The position numbers were made by a program, and so were the translations under genes. A model generated the notes under the pieces. The model made no database searches. It worked only from the letters and a program-made list of their open reading frames with translations, and had not been told where the DNA came from. A stretch of DNA of 64,000 bases from Lewinellaceae bacterium (GTDB taxonomy: Bacteria > Bacteroidota > Bacteroidia > Chitinophagales > Saprospiraceae): positions 124,001 to 188,000 of the forward strand of contig JADJSY010000083.1 of assembly GCA_016711435.1 (NCBI GenBank), written 5' to 3'. Below are positions 34,010 through 42,372 of the stretch, one piece after another (positions within the stretch are counted from its first letter, which is position 1; every line of letters begins with the position of its first letter).

Positions 34010-34438
34010 TCAGCGAATATCCCATTTTTTCGTTTTAAAAAAACGAACCATTAGGTACAAAAGCAGGCCTGCCGGGCCGGTGAGCATGGTGAGCAGCAGG
34101 CTGGGAATGACAAAAATGTGTCCGATTTTTAGTTGCCGGGCATCGTGGGTTTGCCAGGTACCCACCAGCAGGCAAAACGACAGGTAATTGAGCCAGCCGG
34201 TCAGCAGCATTTCCTTGCTGCGGAATAAATTTTCAAAACCCTCTAAGGATAAAAAACTCCCTCCCCCCTCGCTGCGGGTCAGGTAGCGAAACGTAAAAAT
34301 GGCGGCGGCGACCAACAAAATAGTGGCCGAGCCGAAAGCGATCGGCTCGGTAAAACGACCATTGGGCGCCAGAATGAGCAGCAGCCAGGGTAGAAAAATA
34401 AGAATACTCGCGTACCAGTAAAAATTGTCGGCAGACAT
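34010..34438 (-). CDS. ABA4-like (DUF4281) membrane protein
   Basis: 142 residues with four membrane helices (about 8-25, 33-53, 82-102, 110-132). KEMLLTGWLNYLSFCLLVGTW is the DUF4281 signature region. Plant ABA4 is needed for neoxanthin synthesis; the role of bacterial homologues is unknown. The start codon is preceded by a copy of the GTTATTAG repeat. Confidence 0.8.
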   Translation of the reverse strand: MSADNFYWYASILIFLPWLLLILAPNGRFTEPIAFGSATILLVAAAIFTFRYLTRSEGGGSFLSLEGFENLFRSKEMLLTGWLNYLSFCLLVGTWQTHDARQLKIGHIFVIPSLLLTMLTGPAGLLLYLMVRFFKTKKWDIR

Positions 34439-34444
34439 GCGAAG

Positions 34445-34501
34445 GTTAGTTATTAGTTATCCGTTATTGGTTATCAGTGTTGATAATCAAGCATTTACAG
34501 C
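34445..34501 (+). repeat. GTTATTAGTTATCCG repeat (copy 4, truncated)
   Basis: TTAGTTATTAGTTATCCG...GTGTTGATAATCAAGCATTT begins 6 bp from the ABA4-like start codon and stops before the promoter part of the element. It ends 17 bp from the nadC stop. Confidence 0.75.
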
Positions 34502-34517
34502 ATTACGAAAGTGCGGC

Positions 34518-35375
34518 TCAGGCAATTTTCAAGCTCAGATCCAGCGGCTGCGCGGAATGTGTGAGGGCGCCCGCAGAAATAAAATTGACGCCCGTTTGGG
34601 CGTATTTCCGCACATTGTAGAGGTTGATTCCGCCGCTGGCTTCCGTTTCAAACAGATCGCCAACCATGGCAACGGCTTCAGCCAGGATCGGAATTTCAAA
34701 ATTATCGAACATAATGCGGGTGATACCGCCGATTTGCAGCACTTCTTCCACTTCCACCAGGTTGCGCACTTCTACGGTAATGCCCAGTTGAAGGCCTTTT
34801 TCCTGCTGGTATTGTTGCGCCCGCCCGATGGCATTGCGGATACCACCCGCAGCGTCGACGTGGTTATCCTTGATCATCATCCAGTCGTACAGACCCCAGC
34901 GGTAATTTTCGCAGCCGCCTATTTTGACCGCCCATTTTTCCAGAAAACGAATGAGCGGGGTCGTTTTGCGGGTATCGAGCACTTTTACAGGCAGGTCGCC
35001 CACCTCAAAAGCAAAACGACTGCTCAAAGTGGCGATACCGCTCATGCGTTGCATCGCATTGAGAACAAGGCGCTCGGCTTGTAACAGGGCGCGGGAATTA
35101 CCTTCCACCTCGAAAGCCACCTCGCCGAAAAGCACATCCGTTCCGTCGGGTTTATGGACGGTTACCTTTGAAGTCGGGTCGATGTGTTTAAAAATTTGTT
35201 CTGCCAGTTCCACGCCGGCTATCACGCCGTAGTCTTTAACTTTTAACACAGCCCGGTTGCGGCTGTCCGCCGGAATAGTAGCAAGTGAAGTGTGGTCGCC
35301 TTCCCGAATGTCTTCGTATAAACCGGCTACGATAAAGTCGTGTATCTGCTGATCGGTAATCTGTGCTGGTCGCAT
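34518..35375 (-). CDS. nadC: Nicotinate-nucleotide diphosphorylase (carboxylating)
   Basis: 285 residues, typical length. It converts quinolinate and PRPP to nicotinate mononucleotide, carbon dioxide and pyrophosphate in NAD synthesis. Signature elements are EDIREGDHTSL near the N-terminus, ERLVLNAMQRMSGIAT, LDTRKTTP, KIGGCENYRWGLYDWMMIKDNH and a final region IMFDNFEIP. No nadA or nadB lies next to it. Confidence 0.95.
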   Translation of the reverse strand: MRPAQITDQQIHDFIVAGLYEDIREGDHTSLATIPADSRNRAVLKVKDYGVIAGVELAEQIFKHIDPTSKVTVHKPDGTDVLFGEVAFEVEGNSRALLQAERLVLNAMQRMSGIATLSSRFAFEVGDLPVKVLDTRKTTPLIRFLEKWAVKIGGCENYRWGLYDWMMIKDNHVDAAGGIRNAIGRAQQYQQEKGLQLGITVEVRNLVEVEEVLQIGGITRIMFDNFEIPILAEAVAMVGDLFETEASGGINLYNVRKYAQTGVNFISAGALTHSAQPLDLSLKIA

Positions 35376-35485
35376 TATTTAAAAAACTTTAATAAGGTAA
35401 CAGGGTGATTGGAGAATGATTTTATGCAAAATGTAATGAAAATCAGGGTGTTGCAAAAAAAATGTAATAAACGAACCTTTCCTGC

Positions 35486-36049
35486 TTACGCTGTTTTCCA
35501 CTTGATATTACAGCCGCCCGAAGCTCGCTGCATGGAAGAAACCGGTTGATCGGCTAAAACGGCGTCCAACGCTGCCCGAAGATCTTCGCCGGTGCTCGGA
35601 ATGGGGTTTCGTTTGGGTCGGCTGGGGTCGAGTTGTCCGCGGTAGACTAACTTCCGCTCACTGTCGAAAACGTAAAAATCCGGGGTGCAGGCGGCCTCGT
35701 ATACACGGGCAACAGCCTGCGATTCGTCGTAAAGGTACGGAAATGTATAACCTACTGACCGGGCGTGTTCCGGCATTTTATCCGGGGCGTCTTCGGGGTA
35801 GTTGTCGGCGTCGTTGCTGTTGATACCGACGAAAGAAACACCACGTGTCTGATAGTCGGAAACGATCCGCACAATCTCCGGGTTGACATACAACACATAA
35901 GGGCAGTGGTTGCAAAGAAACATCACCACTGTAGCGCGGCCTTTCGGCAGACCGCTGAGTCGCAGCGTCCGGCCTGTTGCAGGTTCGGGCAATTCAAAAT
36001 CCGGGGCCACTGTACCCAGCGGAAGCATATTTGATTCGGTGTAGGCCAT
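35486..36049 (-). CDS. Thioredoxin-fold (AhpC/TSA-type) redox protein
   Basis: 187 residues from ATG 36049; an upstream frame to 36094 overlaps the adjacent repeat and is less likely. The thioredoxin-fold core begins PLGTVAPDFELPEPATG. The active-site CxxC is in FLCNHCPYVLYV, a pattern of a cytoplasmic peroxiredoxin-like family, followed by FVGINSNDADNYPEDAP and CTPDFYVFDSERKLVYRGQ. No signal peptide is seen. Its partner is unknown. Confidence 0.87.
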   Translation of the reverse strand: MAYTESNMLPLGTVAPDFELPEPATGRTLRLSGLPKGRATVVMFLCNHCPYVLYVNPEIVRIVSDYQTRGVSFVGINSNDADNYPEDAPDKMPEHARSVGYTFPYLYDESQAVARVYEAACTPDFYVFDSERKLVYRGQLDPSRPKRNPIPSTGEDLRAALDAVLADQPVSSMQRASGGCNIKWKTA

Positions 36050-36060
36050 TTTTGTTGTTG

Positions 36061-36178
36061 AGGGTTGATAGGGTTGATGAAGGTTGATGTACATCCGCTC
36101 GAAAATGAAACGATTTTACTCATTTCGAGCGGATGTATATCAACCTTCATCAACCCTTATAAACCTTCATAAACCCAT
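36061..36178. repeat. Inverted repeat, 'GGTTGATGAAGGTTGATG' family
   Basis: GGGTTGATGAAGGTTGATGT and CATCCGCTCGAAA on the left pair with TTTCGAGCGGATG and ATCAACCTTCATCAACCC on the right, about 37 bp with few mismatches. The element at 57361-57470 uses the same TCGAGCGG apex and similar words. Confidence 0.85.
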
Positions 36179-36187
36179 AAATATCAT

Positions 36188-36997
36188 TCATTTACACTGT
36201 TGATTGATCCCGCCCACATAGTGCTGTATGATGCCGATTTCGGCGGCCAGTTCGGCGCCTTTAAATCCTTTGATGTCGCTTGCTGTGATGGTTTTTTGAT
36301 ATTCATCCAGCAAAGGTTTGCTCAGGGGCGTGTATGACCAATGCCATTTTTCTTCGTGGTAGCCATTCGGGCGGCCTGCCGTATAGGGTTGGCAGAATCC
36401 GTATTCGTGGGCGTGTTCATTGAGCCAGGCATATACCTTCTGGTATTTTCCGCCGGTTTCGAAGGCGGCATTGTTCAAGTCGTTCAAATCAATGTCGCTG
36501 CCCCAATGGTGGCGCGAGGAGCCGGGCATGGAAGAAAATTCAAGAATTTTGAGGGCGCGGTTTTTGGGCAGCGGGGCGTCTTTGGCAAAACGTTCCCATT
36601 TGGCTTCCCAGATGTTTTTTTGTTGCCCGAAACTGCGCGTGGAGGAAATGATTTTCAGTACAACTTTATCCTTTTGGGCCGCTGCCCACATTTTTTTAAA
36701 TGCTTCGAAACTTTCTTTTCGCAGCATCATGCCTGCCCGGTCCGTATAGGGTTTGCCAACTTTTACGAAGTCGGGATGTGTGGCCGGATCAAATTTGCCG
36801 AGCAGGTAATCGCTGTCGGCATCGGGCACAGTTACGGCTGCGGCGCTTGCTGCCGCGCCGGCAACAAGTGTAGCGGCCATAGTATCGCTTGCTACCGGCG
36901 CGGCGACTTTGAGCGGCACACCACTTGCTTCCGATGATGGGTCGCTTCCCTGGCAAGCCTGAAAAAAAAGGCTGAACGCCCAAAAAAATATATACAT
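36188..36997 (-). CDS. VanY-type (M15B) D-alanyl-D-alanine carboxypeptidase lipoprotein
   Basis: 269 residues from ATG 36997, which gives a lipoprotein signal (FFWAFSLFFQACQG). The longer frame to 37039 would disrupt it and reads through a repeat. An Ala/Val-rich linker precedes the peptidase domain. Zinc ligands are in SSRHHWGSDIDLND (HxxxxxxD) and EEKWHWSY (second His, with catalytic Glu). It trims or remodels the peptidoglycan stem peptide from the periplasm. It is in the same direction as trxA but separated by a repeat. Confidence 0.88.
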   Translation of the reverse strand: MYIFFWAFSLFFQACQGSDPSSEASGVPLKVAAPVASDTMAATLVAGAAASAAAVTVPDADSDYLLGKFDPATHPDFVKVGKPYTDRAGMMLRKESFEAFKKMWAAAQKDKVVLKIISSTRSFGQQKNIWEAKWERFAKDAPLPKNRALKILEFSSMPGSSRHHWGSDIDLNDLNNAAFETGGKYQKVYAWLNEHAHEYGFCQPYTAGRPNGYHEEKWHWSYTPLSKPLLDEYQKTITASDIKGFKGAELAAEIGIIQHYVGGINQQCK

Positions 36998-37034
36998 CTC
37001 GTATTTCACCGTTTGTAAAATTAAGTGCGTATTC

Positions 37035-37070
37035 AACACTGATAACTAATAACGGATAACTATTTACTTA
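37035..37070 (-). repeat. GTTATCCGTTATTAG repeat (copy 5, short)
   Basis: On the minus strand TAAGTAAATAGTTATCCG...TTATCAGTGTTG begins at the trxA stop codon and ends near the upstream region of the VanY gene. Confidence 0.7.
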
Positions 37071-37367
37071 CTCGGCGCTTTCAATTATTTTTTTCAACGC
37101 TGTTTTGGTTTGTGTCCCCGCTTCGCTCCAAAGCAATTGCCCGTTTTTATACAGCATAAAAGTAGGAACGCCCATTACTTTCATCTGTACGGCCAGGTCT
37201 GTATGCTCGTCCACATCAATTTTTACGATCTGCACACGATCTCCCAATTCGGCTGTTAATTCATCCAGTATGGGAGTCATTGCACGGCAGGGGCCGCACC
37301 AGGTCGCCCAAAAATCAATGAGCACAGGTACGTCAGACTGGATGATCTGATCAAAAGAAGACGTCAT
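37068..37367 (-). CDS. trxA: Thioredoxin
   Basis: 99 residues, standard size. The active site is FWATWCGPCRAM and the cis-proline loop is GVPTFMLYKNG. It lacks a signal peptide and reduces cytoplasmic disulfides. Its stop codon and start codon both abut copies of the GTTATCCG repeat. Confidence 0.94.
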   Translation of the reverse strand: MTSSFDQIIQSDVPVLIDFWATWCGPCRAMTPILDELTAELGDRVQIVKIDVDEHTDLAVQMKVMGVPTFMLYKNGQLLWSEAGTQTKTALKKIIESAE

Positions 37368-37449
37368 GTAGTTATCAGTTATTAGTTATCAGTTATCCGT
37401 GTTGATAATCAAGTATTTGTAAAAAATCTAGGCAAAACTAATTTTACAC
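37368..37449 (+). repeat. GTTATCAGTTATTAG repeat with promoter (copy 6)
   Basis: It begins one base after the trxA start codon and reads away from it. TTTG at 37416-37419, exactly 19 bp, then TAATTTTA at 37439-37446. Confidence 0.75.
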
Positions 37450-37728
37450 ACCTGCATTTGTTTGTATCTATTTGCCGCATAGTTCACAGATGTTAAAAGG
37501 TAATCAAAACGGGCTATGTGATCTATGTTTTTTTCTATGTATCTATGTGGTAAACAATAGATGATGACCCAAAACGGGCGCAAGATAGGGCTTTGTTATT
37601 ACCTGCCCTAAAGCGGTTGAATACAGAGCGAGAGCGGCTTTCCGGCTATTTTCGCCGGCGAGGTCGGAGCGAATTTCGATTTTTGACCATTCCTGTTAAT
37701 TCAAACTTTTCTGTACAAATCCTTTTTT
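37450..37728. other. Intergenic region, about 280 bp
   Basis: It holds words related to the 27927 inverted repeat (ATGTGATCTATG, TATCTATGTGGTAAA at about 37514-37556) and a GC-rich stretch (GGCTTTCCGGCTATTTTCGCC). No gene is seen. The promoter in the preceding repeat points through it toward 37729. Confidence 0.5.
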
Positions 37729-38193
37729 ATGAAAAACGTTCGATTCCCCTTACTTGTTCTGTCTTTATGCCTGGTATTGCCGCTGATGGCCCAAAAAGAA
37801 GAGAAAAGTGAAAAAGCCATCAAGGCCGTCATCAACCAGTTTTTTGAAGGGCTGGAAAAAGGCGATACGGCATTGCTGAAAAGCACCTGCACCAGTCAGC
37901 CTGTTTTACAAACCTATATGGCTGACCGGGATGGCAAATGGCAGGTTTTTACCGAAAATTTTAGTGAATTTGTGACATTCGTTGGAACGCCTACCAAGGA
38001 CAAATACAAAGAACAAATCGAATTCGACGCCGTGTTGAGCGAGGCATCGCTGGCAAGCGTCTGGACGCCGTACAAGTTTTACCTCAACGGTAAAATATCG
38101 CATTGCGGCACCAATTCTTTTCAGTTGGTGAAAATGGAAGACGGCTGGAAAATCCAGTACATCCTGGACACGCGGCGAAAAGCTTGCAAGTAA
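37729..38193 (+). CDS. Secreted NTF2-like protein
   Basis: 154 residues with signal peptide (FPLLVLSLCLVLPLMAQ). The mature part has the NTF2/SnoaL pattern: AIKAVINQFFEGLEKGDTALLKST at the start, a central VWTPYKFYLNGKISHCGTNSF and a C-terminal FQLVKMEDGWKIQYILDTR. These proteins are common in Bacteroidota, usually without known function. Confidence 0.8.
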   Translation: MKNVRFPLLVLSLCLVLPLMAQKEEKSEKAIKAVINQFFEGLEKGDTALLKSTCTSQPVLQTYMADRDGKWQVFTENFSEFVTFVGTPTKDKYKEQIEFDAVLSEASLASVWTPYKFYLNGKISHCGTNSFQLVKMEDGWKIQYILDTRRKACK

Positions 38194-38218
38194 AAGTCCA
38201 GATGTGATGCAGGTGCGC

Positions 38219-38226
38219 TAATTTTG
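38219..38226 (+). promoter_or_regulatory. -7 box TAATTTTG directly before the TolC-family gene
   Basis: It matches TAnnTTTG and ends 4 nt before the ATG at 38231, suggesting a leaderless transcript. Confidence 0.5.
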
Positions 38227-38230
38227 CAAG

Positions 38231-39583
38231 ATGAAATATTTATTCCCTATCCTGCTCTGGAGCGTTTTTATCGGGAAAATATACGCTCAACCTGCCACAT
38301 TCCGCCCGATCACACTAAGTGAAAGCCTGCACCTGGCGCTCGAAAACAGTGCGCAACTACAGAAAGCCCGCCTGGACCGGCAGGGCATAGACAAACGTAT
38401 GCAGGAAGGACGCAGCGCTGCGTACCCCCAGATCAGCATGGGATTTGGAATAGATTATCTGCCTGTGCTGCCGACACAACTCCTTCCAGGTCAACTGTTT
38501 GGCATGGCTGACAACACCTTCCTGCCGGTACAATTTGGTCAGCCCTGGCAACTGACCGGCTCCATCCAGTTGCAACAACAACTTTTTAATGAGTCGATGC
38601 GCAGGGCCGCCCCAGCAGCCAATGTTACCAGAAACATCTACGATCTGCTGATTACCCGTTCGGAGGAAGAGGTAGTTTTCACGACTGCCACGGTTTTTTA
38701 TCAGACCCTGCAAACGGAGCAGTTGCTGCGCGCCATGAACGCCAATCTCGATAAATTAGACGCCCTGCAACGCATGGCAGAATTACAATTGGCCAACGGT
38801 TATGCCATTCCAACGGATGTAAAACGGATCAAAGTAGCCCGTACGAACCTCGAAACGCAGCGCCAGAATTTGTATACGGCCATCAGCGGCTTGCGTCAGA
38901 CCCTGCAATTCCTCTGTGGCGTTCCTTTTGAAGAGGCATTCGATCCGATGGAAGAGATGTCGGCGCCGGCTGCCGACTCGGCGCGTTGGCAGGTGCTGGC
39001 GCTGGAGCCGGAAAACACCACCGAATTTCGCCTGTTGCTGCACCAGGTAGAACTCAACCGCATTCAACTCAGCAGCCTTCGGGCCGAAAACCTGCCCAAT
39101 TTTAGTGCGCATGCGAACGCTTTCACCCAAACATTCCGCCCTGACGCCAATTTTTTCGACCTCGACAGGCGCTGGTATGGCGCAGTTGCTTTTGGCCTGA
39201 AAATGCATATCCCGATTTTCGACGGCTTTCGACGCTTACATAAATCGAGTTTCCTGGCCATTGAAGGCCAGAAATTAGCCGAAGACCGCAGGCAACTGAA
39301 CAGCGCAAAAGGCCTGGAATTCAGGCAGGCCCGCGAACAACTTCAAAATGCCCTGCGCTCCCTGCGTACCCAAACGGATAATGTCGGTCTGGCCAGGGAA
39401 ATCAGCGACAAACTGATGCTTCAGTATAGAGAAGGCGTTGTGCCACTCACCGACCTGCTCAATGCTCAAACAGCCCTTTCCGAAGCAGAAACCAACTACT
39501 GGCAACAGGTTTTTACCTATAAACTCGCTGTTTTAAAACTGCTTAAAACAACCGGGAAACTGGAGGAATTGAAGGAAAAATGA
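38231..39583 (+). CDS. TolC-family outer membrane efflux protein
   Basis: 450 residues with signal peptide (LFPILLWSVFIGKIYAQ). Two OEP repeats are visible: LSESLHLALENSAQLQKARL at the N-terminus and the helical hairpin around LEFRQAREQLQNALRSLRTQ near residue 370. KLMLQYREGVVPLTDLLNAQTAL is the conserved second-repeat motif. It forms a trimeric outer-membrane channel for efflux or export. The fusion protein/MFS pair is 21 kb away, so a link between them is only possible. Confidence 0.9.
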   Translation: MKYLFPILLWSVFIGKIYAQPATFRPITLSESLHLALENSAQLQKARLDRQGIDKRMQEGRSAAYPQISMGFGIDYLPVLPTQLLPGQLFGMADNTFLPVQFGQPWQLTGSIQLQQQLFNESMRRAAPAANVTRNIYDLLITRSEEEVVFTTATVFYQTLQTEQLLRAMNANLDKLDALQRMAELQLANGYAIPTDVKRIKVARTNLETQRQNLYTAISGLRQTLQFLCGVPFEEAFDPMEEMSAPAADSARWQVLALEPENTTEFRLLLHQVELNRIQLSSLRAENLPNFSAHANAFTQTFRPDANFFDLDRRWYGAVAFGLKMHIPIFDGFRRLHKSSFLAIEGQKLAEDRRQLNSAKGLEFRQAREQLQNALRSLRTQTDNVGLAREISDKLMLQYREGVVPLTDLLNAQTALSEAETNYWQQVFTYKLAVLKLLKTTGKLEELKEK

Positions 39584-39727
39584 AGATGGTTTGATTGTTG
39601 GAAGGGTTTGATGGTTTGAAAGGTTTGAGGGTTTGAGGTCGTAACGTAAAGCCAAGAGTTACCACCTCAAACCCTCAAACCTTTCAAACCTTTCAAACCA
39701 TCAAACCCTTCCAACCATCAAACTTTC
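39584..39727. repeat. Inverted repeat, 'TTTGATGGTTTGA' family, copy 3
   Basis: Left words GGGTTTGATGGTTTGAAAGG and right words CAAACCATCAAACCCTTCC pair imperfectly. The apex is inverted relative to the 17561 copy: its complement reads GGTGGTAACTCTTGGCTTTA. It begins just after the TolC-family stop. The rest of the gap to 39870 has no gene. Confidence 0.85.
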
Positions 39728-39870
39728 CAACCTTTTCCGGCCTCATAAATCCTTATCCACACAATCCCTGCCATATTATGCCGTTTCAGGCAACCTATTC
39801 CAGCAGACGTGCGTCATTCCAGCCGTTTGTAAGAGTAATAGAATAGACAAATCCACCTGCTTTTTTGAAA

Positions 39871-42372
39871 ATGACGAAGAGGAACTTCCTTCTTGGGGCT
39901 ATATGCCTGTTTTCGGTTTGCGCCCTGTATGCCTTCTCTTATCCGGAAAGTGTGCGCAACAACTTCCTGACGATTTTTTTCCCGGACAGAACGTTGCCTG
40001 TTGCAACCGACCATTCCGCCGATAAAAAAACGGATGATGCGGAAGATATAGTAGCTGCCGGCCTGGTCGCTGCGCCCGATACGCTCCCGCCTTTACGGGA
40101 TCGGTTTGATGATTTTATTCATTCCGGCGATGCTAATCCGATCGACCTGAAAGACCCCAAAGCCATCGAGCAACAGGTCGAGTACGACCCGGAAACGAAT
40201 ATGTATATCATCAGCGAAAAAGTTGGCGATGATTTCTACCGGGCGCCGACCTACATGACTTTTGATGAGTATGTGCGCTGGCGCGATCAGAAGCAGCAAA
40301 ATGAATATTTTGACCGTTTGCAGGGGGTTGTATCGTCTGATAAAAAAAGCAGCAGCGGCATCGTCGATCCGATTGCCAAGTTTGATATTAAAAATTCGCT
40401 GATCGATCGCCTTTTCGGCGGCACGGAAGTCAACATCAAACCGCAAGGCAATATCAACCTCACTTTTGGATTTGATTACCAGAAAATTCAAAACCCGATC
40501 CTGACCCTTCGCCAGCAGCGCAACGGCAACTTCGATTTTGATATGGACATCAATATGAGTGCTGCCGGCAAAATCGGGGAAAAACTGAACCTCAATTTTA
40601 ACTATAATACCCAGGCTACATTCGATTTCGATAACCAGATGAAATTGAACTACGATACGAAAGGGTTTTCAGAAGACGAGATTGTACAAAATGTAGAAGC
40701 GGGTAACGTATCTATGCCGCTGCGTTCTCAATTGATCAAAGGCGCGCAAAACCTGTTCGGTATCAAAACGGAGTTAAAATTCGGACACCTGCGTACCACG
40801 TTGATAGCCAGCCAGCAGCGCTCCAAACAGCAAAGCCTGACGGTGCAGGGCGGATCTCAGGTTCAAACGTTTGAAAAACCCATCGACGAATACGACGAAA
40901 ACCGCCACTTCTTCCTCAGCCACTGGAACCGCGACGAATTTGAGCCGGCCATGAAGTGCCTGCCCGTCCCACAATCGCTTTTCACGATTACCCGGATGGA
41001 AGTCTGGCTCACCAACGACAAACTGGCTACCGAGCAGTTTCGCGACATCGTTGCCATCACCGACCTGGGTGAACCGATCAAAATCGACTCGACCTGGCTC
41101 CTGGCCGCGCCTCCTGCTTTGGACATCAAAAACCGGCCGCTCCCCGATAATAACAACAACAGCTTGTACGCCGAATTGATAGACGGCCTGGAAAACGACT
41201 CTACGGGTCGATACAATGACAGGGTAGTGCGCCGGCTGACCAACCTCGGCCTGACCCCCATCAAGGATTTTGAAAAAATGAGCGGTCGTTTGCTCTCTCC
41301 TTCAGAATATACGTACAATGAACAGCTTGGTTTTGTGAGTATTAACCTGAACGTACAGCCCGACCAGGTGATCGGGGTGGCCGTCGAATACACTTATAAT
41401 GGTATCCCCCATAAAATCGGGGAATTCTCCAGCGACATTCCGCGCACCAGTAGCCAGGACTCCCTGAATACCAATGTGTTGTTTGTAAAAATGCTGAAAA
41501 GTACCACCGCCAATATCCAGTATCCTATCTGGGATCTGATGATGAAAAACATCTACGCGATCGGTACTGCCAACGTGGACCCGAACGAATTCCGGGTCGA
41601 TATTTTTTATGAAGATCCGGGTAAAGGACAGAAACGTTTCCTCGGAGGCGAAGGCAGCCCCGACATCCCGGCTTCCATTCGCTCCAGACCCCTGCTTCAA
41701 TTATTCGGCCTCGATAACCTGAACCTGCAAAGCGATCCCGGCCCCGATGGTATTTTCGACTTTGTGCCGGGCCTGACCATCAACCTGCGTTCCGGGCGTA
41801 TCATGTTCCCGATATTGGAACCTTTCGGCAGTTACTTAGCCGATACATTGGCCGGCGCCGGCGCACCCCAACCGGTTGTGGATAAATATGCCTACCGGCA
41901 GTTATACGACCTGACGCCCTTTTTGGCCCGTGAATTCCAGCAATTCAACCGGTTTGTCCTGAAAGGTTCTTATAAATCCAGCACCTCCTCTGATATTTCC
42001 CTGGGTACTTTCAACCTGCCGCAGGGTTCCGTTCGGGTAACAGCCGGCGGTCAACTGCTCCGCGAAGGCGTCGATTACCAGATTGACTACAACATCGGTA
42101 AAGTGCGCATCCTGAACGACGCCATTTTGCAGTCGGGCCAGAATGTAAACGTCAGTTTTGAAGACAATACCCTCTTCGGTTTCCAAAGCCGCACGATGCT
42201 GGGCGCCCGTTTCGATTATGAACTGAGCAAAGACATCAATATCGGCGCCACATACATGAACTTGTTTGAGCGCCCGCTCACGCAAAAAAGTCAACTTCGG
42301 CGACGACCCCATCAACAACAAGATGTACGGGCTGGATTTCAGCATCTCCAAAGATGCGCCCTGGCTGACTAA
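39871..42372 (+). CDS. sprA: SprA (T9SS outer-membrane translocon), fragment 1 of 4
   Basis: The first part of the giant T9SS beta-barrel protein SprA (SOV in Porphyromonas). Start chosen at ATG 39871, giving a signal segment (NFLLGAICLFSVCALYAF). TMFDEYV-like and PIAKFDIKNSLIDRLFGGTEVNIKPQG regions followed by INLTFGFDYQKIQNP are typical of the SprA N-terminus. The real frame ends at about 42289: the A6 run at 42284-42289 has one A too many, and the correct reading PLTQKVNFGDDPINNKM continues in fragment 2. The last residues here (SQLRRRPHQQ...) are out of frame. The full gene spans 39871-47618, about 2,580 residues. Confidence 0.9.
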   Translation: MTKRNFLLGAICLFSVCALYAFSYPESVRNNFLTIFFPDRTLPVATDHSADKKTDDAEDIVAAGLVAAPDTLPPLRDRFDDFIHSGDANPIDLKDPKAIEQQVEYDPETNMYIISEKVGDDFYRAPTYMTFDEYVRWRDQKQQNEYFDRLQGVVSSDKKSSSGIVDPIAKFDIKNSLIDRLFGGTEVNIKPQGNINLTFGFDYQKIQNPILTLRQQRNGNFDFDMDINMSAAGKIGEKLNLNFNYNTQATFDFDNQMKLNYDTKGFSEDEIVQNVEAGNVSMPLRSQLIKGAQNLFGIKTELKFGHLRTTLIASQQRSKQQSLTVQGGSQVQTFEKPIDEYDENRHFFLSHWNRDEFEPAMKCLPVPQSLFTITRMEVWLTNDKLATEQFRDIVAITDLGEPIKIDSTWLLAAPPALDIKNRPLPDNNNNSLYAELIDGLENDSTGRYNDRVVRRLTNLGLTPIKDFEKMSGRLLSPSEYTYNEQLGFVSINLNVQPDQVIGVAVEYTYNGIPHKIGEFSSDIPRTSSQDSLNTNVLFVKMLKSTTANIQYPIWDLMMKNIYAIGTANVDPNEFRVDIFYEDPGKGQKRFLGGEGSPDIPASIRSRPLLQLFGLDNLNLQSDPGPDGIFDFVPGLTINLRSGRIMFPILEPFGSYLADTLAGAGAPQPVVDKYAYRQLYDLTPFLAREFQQFNRFVLKGSYKSSTSSDISLGTFNLPQGSVRVTAGGQLLREGVDYQIDYNIGKVRILNDAILQSGQNVNVSFEDNTLFGFQSRTMLGARFDYELSKDINIGATYMNLFERPLTQKSQLRRRPHQQQDVRAGFQHLQRCALAD

